This document shows positions 9,299 to 15,294 of a stretch of DNA of 53,642 nucleotides, in pieces (the first letter of the stretch is position 1; each line of letters starts with the position of its first letter). This DNA is from Nonomuraea longispora (lineage in GTDB: Bacteria; Actinomycetota; Actinomycetes; Streptosporangiales; Streptosporangiaceae): assembly GCF_004348345.1 (NCBI RefSeq), contig NZ_SMJZ01000029.1:1-53642 (forward strand). Direction: 5' to 3'. The notes beneath the pieces were generated by a model. It searched no databases. It was not told where the DNA came from and saw nothing but the letters and a program-made list of their open reading frames with translations. Position numbers and translations under genes: made by a program.

Positions 9299-10189
9299 AT
9301 GATCGAGCCGTATCGCATGTTCAACGTACGGGTGGACCGGCTTGAGCGGTTGAGCCCGTCCTTCCTGCGGGTCACCTTCCAGGGCGACGACCTGCGCGTG
9401 TTCGCCGACAACGGCTACGACCAGCGACTCAAGCTGATCCTGCCGGTGCCGGAGCACGGGCTGGCGTACCTGCCGGCCGGTCCCGACTGGTACACGCGCT
9501 GGCGGGAGCTCGACGACGACAAGCGCAACCCGATGCGCACCTACACCGCCAGGCTGGTGCGTCCCGAGGCGGGCGAGGTCGATGTGGACGTGGTCATGCA
9601 CCCCGACGGCGGCCCGGTCGCGCGGTGGGCGGAGCAGGTCCGCCCCGGCGACGTCGCGGCGCTCTTCGGCCCCGACGCGCGCTACGAGGGCACACACGGC
9701 GGCCTGGAGTTCCGCCCGCCCGCCGGCACCGGCTGCGTGCTGCTGGCCGGGGACGAGACCGCGGTGCCGGCGATCTGCGGCGTGCTGGAGCGGCTGCCCG
9801 CGCAGCTGGCGGGCGAGGTGCTGATGGAGGTGCCGGGCGAGGACGACTTCCTGCCGGTGGACACCGCCGCCCCGGTCAAGGTGACCTGGCTGGCCAGGAA
9901 CGGAGGCAAGCGCGGCGCGGACCTCGTCCCCGCCGTACGGGCCGCCGCCGGCCGCCTGCTGCCCCCGCTGCCCGTGCCCGACACCTTCGACGACGTTGAC
10001 GTGGACGCCGAGGAGCTGTGGGAGGTGCCGCAGGAGGAGCCGCCGTCGTACGGGCCGCTGTACGCGTGGCTGGCCGGAGAGGCCTCCGTCATCCGGACCC
10101 TGCGGCGGCACCTGGTCGCCGAACGCGGCATGGACCGGCGCACGGTGGCCTTCATGGGCTACTGGCGCGAGGGCCGCGCCGAGAACTGA
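9299..10189 (+). CDS. Siderophore-interacting protein (FAD-dependent ferric-siderophore reductase, ViuB type)
   Basis: This cytoplasmic flavoprotein of the SIP family reduces ferric siderophores with NAD(P)H so that iron is released, 296 residues. The FAD-binding motif is RTYT (residues 80-83), preceded by a beta-barrel and followed by a C-terminal Rossmann-like SIP domain (LLAGDETAVPAICGVLE). The C-terminal GYWREGR motif is characteristic of the family. A near-perfect iron box sits immediately upstream, so it should be induced by iron starvation. It is a stand-alone gene: no siderophore biosynthesis or ABC importer genes are next to it. The ATG at 9299 follows a modest GGAG. Confidence 0.95.
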   Translation: MIEPYRMFNVRVDRLERLSPSFLRVTFQGDDLRVFADNGYDQRLKLILPVPEHGLAYLPAGPDWYTRWRELDDDKRNPMRTYTARLVRPEAGEVDVDVVMHPDGGPVARWAEQVRPGDVAALFGPDARYEGTHGGLEFRPPAGTGCVLLAGDETAVPAICGVLERLPAQLAGEVLMEVPGEDDFLPVDTAAPVKVTWLARNGGKRGADLVPAVRAAAGRLLPPLPVPDTFDDVDVDAEELWEVPQEEPPSYGPLYAWLAGEASVIRTLRRHLVAERGMDRRTVAFMGYWREGRAEN

Positions 10190-10192
10190 CGA

Positions 10193-10253
10193 CCACCCGT
10201 GCCGTCCACCCGTGCCGACCACCCGTGCCGTCCACCCGTGCCGTCCACCCGTG
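10193..10253. repeat. 13-bp tandem repeat, 4.7 copies
   Basis: The unit CCACCCGTGCCGT is repeated at 10193, 10206 (one substitution at its end), 10219, 10232 and, partly, 10245. It begins three bases after the stop of the siderophore-interacting gene and is not part of an evident coding region. Confidence 0.9.
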
Positions 10254-10264
10254 GGCCGGCGGGC

Positions 10265-10299
10265 CCTCCGGTCACGCGGTGAAGAGCCGTCACCGGAGG
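10265..10299. terminator. Inverted repeat between convergent genes
   Basis: CCTCCGGT (10265-10272) and ACCGGAGG (10292-10299) form an 8-bp stem with a 19-base loop. It lies between the ends of the siderophore-interacting gene and the - strand hypothetical gene, where a bidirectional terminator is expected. There is no U-tract, which is common in actinobacteria. Confidence 0.45.
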
Positions 10300-10310
10300 C
10301 CGGGCGCCGG

Positions 10311-11186
10311 TCAGTGGAGTTCTCGGGAGCCCATGGCGGCGAGCACGATGCGCAGGTCGTCCTGGGAGGGCGGCCTGGTCCAGGTCAGCCCGGGCCCGCC
10401 GGAGGCGATCAGGCGCGGGGCGACCTCGCGCATCAGCGCCTCCGGGGTGGCGTCCGGCTGCTCGGCCAGGGCCTTCTCGCAGCGGTCGAGCACCCGGGCC
10501 AGATCCAGCATCATCGTGTTGACGCGCCCGCCAGGCGCGCCGTCCGGCCCAGCCGTACGGTCCTTGAGCGCCGCCGTGGCCGGCCCCGCCACCTCGGGCG
10601 CCTGCCTGCCGTTGACGTGCGCCGGGCCCTCACCTCGCGCCACGGAAGGCTCGCCGAGCACGGTCACCTGCACCGCGCCGAGGCTCTCGTCGACCGACCG
10701 GCTCACGACGCCCTCGGCCTGACCGGCGCACACGATCTCACGCACCGCCTCGGTGAAGCGCGCCGGGTCGATGTCCCCACCCTCTCCGCTCAGCCGGCCG
10801 GGGCGCAGGTGCAGCACCCCCGGCCGCTCGTCCCCCGCCAGCCGGTCGATCAGCGCCGCCACCGTGTCCTGCGGGTCGTGCAGCGCGGCGTCACCCCGTG
10901 CCGCGAACCCGTCGGCGAGCAGGTGCAGCGAGATCAGCCGCGGCGGGTCGTACGTCGTGAGCACCGCCCGCTCGCCGTCGACGGCCAGGCGGTTGCCTCC
11001 GTCGTTGTAGGCGCGCAGGCCCTCCATGAACGCTGCCTCGGCCTCCGGCGCGAGCCGGAGCTCCCAGCCCCACTTCCGCTCCACCTCGAACTGACCGGCG
11101 GCCTCGACAGCCGCGATGTCGCGGCGGAGCCACCAGACCACCATGCCCACGACGATGGCGGCGGGCACTGCGACTGCGATCCACAC
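10311..11186 (-). CDS. Hypothetical membrane-anchored protein
   Basis: I do not recognise a family. With the GTG at 11186 the product has 291 residues and starts with one hydrophobic segment (about residues 2-22, ending WWLRR). The rest is predicted cytoplasmic and rather acidic with several hydrophobic heptads. The frame stays open upstream to 11906, but that part runs antisense through the STAS gene and has no coding character. The ribosome-binding site is weak (GAGGG about 14 bases upstream), so the start is tentative. No neighbouring gene suggests a role. Confidence 0.65.
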   Translation of the reverse strand: MWIAVAVPAAIVVGMVVWWLRRDIAAVEAAGQFEVERKWGWELRLAPEAEAAFMEGLRAYNDGGNRLAVDGERAVLTTYDPPRLISLHLLADGFAARGDAALHDPQDTVAALIDRLAGDERPGVLHLRPGRLSGEGGDIDPARFTEAVREIVCAGQAEGVVSRSVDESLGAVQVTVLGEPSVARGEGPAHVNGRQAPEVAGPATAALKDRTAGPDGAPGGRVNTMMLDLARVLDRCEKALAEQPDATPEALMREVAPRLIASGGPGLTWTRPPSQDDLRIVLAAMGSRELH

Positions 11187-11586
11187 TGTTGCTTGCTTTC
11201 CCTCGTACCTTATCGGGTAGCAGCGTAGTGTGATCACGCCCGACAAATCACCTAATTTCCGCAAAATGCGGCTGTTCGTACCCGCCGCGAGCCCTGCCGC
11301 GCCCCGGGTCGTGGCCTCGCCCTGAGCTGCCCAAGTACCCAGCGGGGACCCGGCCGCCCGAAGCCGCTCCCCTGGGGTGGGGAATCTTCGATCTGGTAAT
11401 CGGAATTGTTTTCCTTGGGGTTTCTCTTTTCCCCCGAAACACCACAAGACCCCGAACGAGCGACGCCGGACCTGTACACTCCATCCGAAACGCACACGAA
11501 ACTGCGTGTAATGCAAATACGACATCCGCGTGTACGGCAAGGGCGGGTCCGCGCCACCGGCGGGGACAGCTCTGGGAAGAGCACGG
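11187..11586. other. Divergent intergenic region
   Basis: These 400 bases separate the - strand hypothetical gene from the + strand STAS gene and must hold both promoters. It includes relatively AT-rich patches (11380-11520) and a small hairpin CCGCAAAATGCGG (11259-11271). No open frame here looks coding, and I cannot assign a promoter with confidence. Confidence 0.5.
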
Positions 11587-11910
11587 ATGGACCCACTGCG
11601 TCTCATCACCAGCCGCCACAACGGCACGGTGACCGTCAGCGTCTCCGGTGAGCTCGACATCGCCACCGCCGAGGCGCTCCGCGGGCGGTTGACCCGGCTG
11701 CTACAGGAGGCCGGTGGTGTGCGCCGCGGCACGCTCAGCCTGGTCGTCGAGGTCAGCGGGCTGTCCTTCATCGACGCGGCCGGCCTCGGCGCCCTCGTCT
11801 CCGCCCGCAACCAGGCCATCAGCCAGGACACCCCGCTGCGCGTCACAGGCGCACCACCCTCCATGAGGCGGCTGCTGCGCATCACCGGCCTGGACGCGCA
11901 CCTCACGTGA
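11587..11910 (+). CDS. STAS-domain protein (anti-sigma factor antagonist-like)
   Basis: This is a single STAS domain of 107 residues, of the type that binds anti-sigma kinases in SpoIIAA/RsbV-like partner switches. The fold is recognisable from VSGELDIATAE at the start and FIDAAGLGALVSA in the middle. The usual phosphorylatable Ser after Asp (DSxG) is Ala here (DAAG), so control by phosphorylation at that site is not possible. ATG 11587 has GGGAAGAG five bases upstream. No anti-sigma kinase or sigma factor gene is adjacent, so the partner is unknown. Confidence 0.9.
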   Translation: MDPLRLITSRHNGTVTVSVSGELDIATAEALRGRLTRLLQEAGGVRRGTLSLVVEVSGLSFIDAAGLGALVSARNQAISQDTPLRVTGAPPSMRRLLRITGLDAHLT

Positions 11911-11958
11911 ACGCCCGGCCGCCGCGGCGAGGAACGCCCCCTCCGCGCCGGCGGCTGA

Positions 11959-12537
11959 TCAGCCGATGGCCCGCATGCCGTCGCAGACCACGTCCGCCAT
12001 CCGCACCCGCCCGTTCCTGGACCGTGCTCTCCGCTCGGCGACCAGGCAACCGCGAAGCAGGTCGGCCACGTCCCGGCCGGTCAGTCCCGGGCGTACCGCA
12101 CCCGCCCGCTGCGCCCGGGCGAGCAGCCGGTCGACGGCGGCGGCGAAGTCGTCCTCCAGCGTGGAGCCCGGCCGTAAGGCCACCCAGGAACCGCTCTCCA
12201 GCATGGCGCAGAGCGCCTGGTTGGCGGCGGCTTCGTCGACGACCTTCGTGAACCAGCCGAAGAACGCCCTGCCCGGGTCCTCGGCGGTGGCCAGGGCGCG
12301 GGCGTCGGCCACGAATCGCTCGATCCGCCCCAGCAGCACCGCGTCGAACAGCGCCTCCTTGGTGGGGAAGTGCCGGTAGACGGTGCCGACCCCGAACCCG
12401 GCCCGCCGGGCGATCTCGTCGAAGGAGATCGTCAGACCGTCACCGGCCAAGGCCTCCTGCGCGATCTGCAGCACCCGCTCCCGGTGGCGCCGGGCGTCGG
12501 CGCGCAGCGGCCGGGCCGAGCTGTGGTCGTCGCCCAT
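11959..12537 (-). CDS. TetR/AcrR-family transcriptional regulator
   Basis: This is a 192-residue repressor-type protein. The N-terminal helix-turn-helix (about residues 35-63) contains the hallmark FGVGTVYRHFPTKEALF. The C-terminal ligand domain resembles that of other TetR proteins with a SbtR-like C-domain. It lies downstream of, and on the same strand as, the ABC exporter at 12868-14664, but a strong hairpin separates them. It could control that exporter or the nearby peptide gene; this is only inference from proximity. The ATG at 12537 has only a weak ribosome-binding site. Confidence 0.92.
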   Translation of the reverse strand: MGDDHSSARPLRADARRHRERVLQIAQEALAGDGLTISFDEIARRAGFGVGTVYRHFPTKEALFDAVLLGRIERFVADARALATAEDPGRAFFGWFTKVVDEAAANQALCAMLESGSWVALRPGSTLEDDFAAAVDRLLARAQRAGAVRPGLTGRDVADLLRGCLVAERRARSRNGRVRMADVVCDGMRAIG

Positions 12538-12867
12538 CAGATCCGTCGGGTGGGCTGCCGCACGCCCCGGCAGGGTCGCTGGTGCGCCGGTGCGGCTCCC
12601 GCGCCCGCGGCGGGCAGGGCTCGCCCGTCACCGGCCTCGGCCGGGGAGAGCGGGAAGCCGCTCCCGTCAGGCGGTGCAGGAGTCACGGGCTGAACCTGTC
12701 TTCGACGCGGGGGGAGTGCCTCCGCGCTGCCGGGCGCGACGCGGGGAGAGCCCGGTGATTCTATCGGCCGCCCGCTGCGGCGGCGAGCCGGGCCCGGAAC
12801 CACGACACCCGCCCCGTAGGGCGGGTGTCGCGGGCCGGGGCAACCATCCGGCGGGTCAAGGAGGGGC
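12538..12867. other. Intergenic region with exporter terminator and TetR promoter
   Basis: These 330 bases hold the strong hairpin at 12803-12830 that follows the exporter stop. The rest is GC-rich with no convincing coding frame and should include the promoter of the TetR gene. Confidence 0.5.
12803..12830. terminator. Perfect 12-bp stem hairpin after the ABC exporter
   Basis: CGACACCCGCCC pairs with GGGCGGGTGTCG across a four-base loop (CGTA). It lies 38 bases beyond the stop of the - strand exporter gene. It is best read as a U-tract-less transcription terminator. Confidence 0.75.
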
Positions 12868-14664
12868 TCAGCATCGCGCCGGGGAGCGCCTGCCGCGGAC
12901 GCCGACGCGCTTGAGCCGGATGCGCTCCGGTCCTGGCACCGGCTCCAGTTCCACCGTGCGCGCGCCTTCGGGCACGTGCCGCGGGTCATGCGTGATCATC
13001 AGCGTCGTACGCCCTGCCATGAGCCGCCGCAACGGCTTCATGACCTGCGCCGCCGTGGCGGCGTCCAGCCCGGTCATGGGCTCGTCGAGCACCAGCACCG
13101 GCGCGTCGCGCAGGATGGCCCGGGCGATCGCGATCCGCTGCCGCTGCCCGCCGGACAGCAGCCGGCCCCGTTGCCCGACCGGCGTGTCGTAGCCCTGAGG
13201 CAGCGCCTTGACGAAGTCGTGCACGCCCGCCGCCTCCGCGGCCCTGATGACCTCGTCGAGCGGGGCGCCGGGCCGGCCGTAGGCGATGTTGTCGCGGACC
13301 GACCCCGAGAACATCAGCGTCTCCTGGTGCAGGATCGTGATGTTCTCGCGCAGCGACTCGCGCGTCAGGCCCCGCATGTCGGCGCCGTCCAGCAGGATGC
13401 GCCCGGCGTCGGGGTCGTAGAAGCGCAGCAGCAGCTTGGCCACCGTCGACTTGCCCGCTCCGCTGGGCCCCGCGATGACGACGACGTCGCCGGGATCGGC
13501 GGTGAACGACAGGTTCCGCAGCACCGGCCGCGCGCGTCCCGGGTAGGCGAAGCTCACCCGCTCGAACGCGATCCGCCCGCGGCTCCTGCCCGCGGGCACG
13601 GCGCCGGGATCGTCGGTGACGGTGGCTTCCGTCCGCAGGATCTCGATGACCCGGTCGGACCCGGCCGCCGCCTCGGACACCGTCAGGGCCAGTTCCCCCA
13701 GACTCTGCACGGCCGGGTACAACATGGCCAGGTAGGCGGCGAAGGCGAGCAGCCCGCCGATCGTCAGCCGGCCCGCGGCGATCTCCCACGCCCCGAACCC
13801 GAGGATGACGATCAGGCAGATGGTCTCGATGACCTGCACGGCGGGGCCGTACAGGCCGGACAGCCAGGCCTGCGCCATGTTGGCGCGCAGCCAGTTGCGG
13901 CCCTCTCCGTGCAGGCGCCGCGACTCGTCGCCCTGCCTGTTGTACGCCTGCACGAGCGGCTGGTTGGCCAGCCCCTCCTCCAGGACGCTGTTCATGACGC
14001 CGTTGCTGTGGCGCTCACGCGCCGCGGCGCCCCTGAACCTGCCGGCGAACACCTTGGAGACCACCAGGAACGCCGGGATCAGGGCCATCGTGATCAACGC
14101 GAGGTCCCACCGGATGAAGAAGGCGGCTCCCGCGAAGAAGATCACGCTGGCGACCGTGGTGACGGCTTTGACCACACCGGATCCGACGAGTTCCTCGATG
14201 GCCTCGACGTCGTCGGTGAGCCGCGCCATCAGGTCGCCCAGCCGCCGCTTCTCCGAGAACTCCGGCGCGAGCGTCTGCAGGTGGGCGTAGATCCGGTCGC
14301 GCAGCTTCAGCAGAAATCGTTCCGCCCCGAGCGCGGTGATGTACGTCCCGCCGAAGGACGCCGCCCCGGCGACCGCGGCGAGCCCGAGCCAGCTGAACGC
14401 GGGGGTCCAGAAGGCGCCGAGCTCCTTGGTGGTGAGCACTTCGTCGGTGATGTGGCCGAACAGGCGGATCGCGGCGACCTCGCACAGCGCGGCGACGACG
14501 GCGAGGACGACACCGGCCGCGAATAGGCGGCGCAACCCGCGAGTGTCCGGCCAGAACTCGCGGAATGTGCGGCGAATGGAAATCGCCGGAGCGAGCTCGC
14601 GGCCGGAGACAGAGAATGAGAGCCGGCGGCTGTGCCGCCGGCTCTCAGCGGGGCGGTTTACCAC
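12868..14664 (-). CDS. ABC exporter, fused permease and ATPase (half-transporter)
   Basis: This is a membrane exporter with six transmembrane helices fused to a C-terminal ATPase, about 598 residues, acting as a dimer. Walker A GPSGAGKST, Q-loop ILHQE, signature LSGGQRQRI, Walker B VLVLDEP and H-loop ITHD are all intact. The start is unclear. The GTG at 14664 overlaps the stop of the small Arg/Trp-rich peptide gene (GTGGTAA) and would couple translation. ATGs at 14703 and 14694 overlap that gene further, and no start with a good ribosome-binding site lies between the hairpin at 14618-14646 and the first membrane helix. The neighbour suggests peptide export, self-protection or drug efflux. It lacks an N-terminal C39 leader-peptidase domain. 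Confidence 0.88.
   Translation of the reverse strand: MVNRPAESRRHSRRLSFSVSGRELAPAISIRRTFREFWPDTRGLRRLFAAGVVLAVVAALCEVAAIRLFGHITDEVLTTKELGAFWTPAFSWLGLAAVAGAASFGGTYITALGAERFLLKLRDRIYAHLQTLAPEFSEKRRLGDLMARLTDDVEAIEELVGSGVVKAVTTVASVIFFAGAAFFIRWDLALITMALIPAFLVVSKVFAGRFRGAAARERHSNGVMNSVLEEGLANQPLVQAYNRQGDESRRLHGEGRNWLRANMAQAWLSGLYGPAVQVIETICLIVILGFGAWEIAAGRLTIGGLLAFAAYLAMLYPAVQSLGELALTVSEAAAGSDRVIEILRTEATVTDDPGAVPAGRSRGRIAFERVSFAYPGRARPVLRNLSFTADPGDVVVIAGPSGAGKSTVAKLLLRFYDPDAGRILLDGADMRGLTRESLRENITILHQETLMFSGSVRDNIAYGRPGAPLDEVIRAAEAAGVHDFVKALPQGYDTPVGQRGRLLSGGQRQRIAIARAILRDAPVLVLDEPMTGLDAATAAQVMKPLRRLMAGRTTLMITHDPRHVPEGARTVELEPVPGPERIRLKRVGVRGRRSPARC
14618..14646. promoter_or_regulatory. Perfect 13-bp hairpin between peptide gene and exporter
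   Basis: GAGAGCCGGCGGC pairs with GCCGCCGGCTCTC over a three-base loop. It starts 11 bases after the TAA of the small peptide gene. Read on the - strand it is followed by the mildly T-rich ATTCTCTGTC. It may be a terminator that limits read-through into the exporter, or an attenuator controlled by ribosomes on the upstream peptide frame. If the exporter starts at 14664, the hairpin lies inside its first codons. Confidence 0.7.
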
Positions 14665-14777
14665 CCCCAGCCCCACCAGCGGCGACGACGGCATCCGCCG
14701 CACCAGCGGCGACGACGACGCCTACGGCATCCCCATCCGAGCTGGTGGCCGACCTGTGTGAACTGCGTGCTAGCCAT
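14658..14777 (-). CDS. Small Arg/Trp/Cys-rich cationic peptide, candidate antimicrobial/RiPP precursor or leader peptide
   Basis: This is a 39-residue frame starting at an ATG (14777-14775) four bases after a strong GGGGGAGG, so it is very probably translated. The first 16 residues are polar and lead into LGWGC. Then come Cys17, seven consecutive Arg (18-24), Trp25, CGGC (26-29), four Arg (30-33) and a tail of WWGWGW. It has 11 Arg, 6 Trp and 3 Cys and no acidic residue. The C-Arg(n)-W block is duplicated, and a 17-bp direct repeat (14674-14690, 14701-14717) underlies it. Directly downstream are a 13-bp hairpin and an ABC exporter. Cationic Trp/Arg peptides are often membrane-active. Alternatively, the Arg run could stall ribosomes and make this a regulatory leader. 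I recognise no homologue. Confidence 0.65.
   Translation of the reverse strand: MASTQFTQVGHQLGWGCRRRRRRRWCGGCRRRRWWGWGW
14674..14717. repeat. 17-bp direct repeat inside the small peptide gene
   Basis: CACCAGCGGCGACGACG occurs at 14674-14690 and again at 14701-14717 (27-bp period). It encodes the two Arg-Trp blocks on the - strand, and the frame is kept because the period is a multiple of three. Confidence 0.85.
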
Positions 14778-14812
14778 GATTCCTCCCCCGTTGGCTAACT
14801 TGCACAAAACGG

Positions 14813-14818
14813 ACACTA
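14813..14818 (-). promoter_or_regulatory. Possible extended -10 element for the peptide gene
   Basis: On the - strand TGCTAGTGT gives TAGTGT preceded by TGC, which resembles an extended -10. It would start transcription about 30 bases before the peptide ATG. No clear -35 is visible, so this is weak. The surrounding 14800-14960 stretch is distinctly AT-rich for this genome. Confidence 0.3.
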
Positions 14819-14912
14819 GCACCCGAATTGCGATATAGCACGGCATATTCACCATTTAAAAGAGACTTGACCGGAGAATCCCGCCGAGAACGGCACTTCG
14901 CAACGCCGTTAA

Positions 14913-14930
14913 ATCTCGTGCAAACGAGAT
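14913..14930. other. 7-bp hairpin with GCAA tetraloop
   Basis: ATCTCGT and ACGAGAT pair around GCAA, a GNRA-type loop. It lies in the non-coding stretch between the divergent peptide gene and the 61-residue membrane protein gene. Its role is unknown. Confidence 0.4.
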
Positions 14931-15049
14931 AATGGCCTAGCAGACGTCAGACGAAAGTCAAAGATGCTTCTGAGAACTGGTTCCAAGGTGCATACGGGCC
15001 GATACTTTGGTTCGATGATCCGGCCGCCCCGGGCTGGGATCGTCGAGGC

Positions 15050-15235
15050 ATGGCATTCCTCGGCGTTCTCCTCATGATCCAGGGCTTCGGCGGCCTCATC
15101 GCCGGTTTCTTCTTCGACCGCGACTTCGGCCTGCTGCACCTGGTGCTCGACGGCGGGGCGCTGACGGCCGCCAGCATCGTCGCGGGCCTGCTGGGCCTCG
15201 CGCTCACCATGGTCGGTGCCCGCGCCGAGAAGTAG
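15050..15235 (+). CDS. Small two-helix membrane protein, unknown function
   Basis: This is a 61-residue hydrophobic protein. Two membrane segments (about residues 2-21 and 38-56) flank a short charged loop FFDRDFG. ATG 15050 has GAGG a few bases upstream. It converges on the helicase gene, with a GC-rich inverted repeat region between. Its codon use is normal for the genome. I do not assign a function. Confidence 0.7.
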   Translation: MAFLGVLLMIQGFGGLIAGFFFDRDFGLLHLVLDGGALTAASIVAGLLGLALTMVGARAEK

Positions 15236-15294
15236 CCGGGCATGGCTCGCGGCATCCGCGCGCGGCCCGGTGGGAGCCCCGCGCGGCCGGACGC

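Noticed and set aside
11187..11906. Upstream extension of the 10311-11186 frame to a 531-residue protein
   Set aside because: The extension is antisense to the STAS gene and has the composition of a shadow frame; the real protein begins at the membrane segment near 11186.
11951..11965. Palindrome CGGCTGATCAGCCG over the TetR stop as an operator
   Set aside because: It lies at the 3' ends of two convergent genes, so a regulatory role is unlikely; at best it adds to termination.
12868..14664. Peptidase-containing (C39) bacteriocin exporter
   Set aside because: There is no N-terminal Cys-His protease domain; the protein begins close to the first membrane helices.
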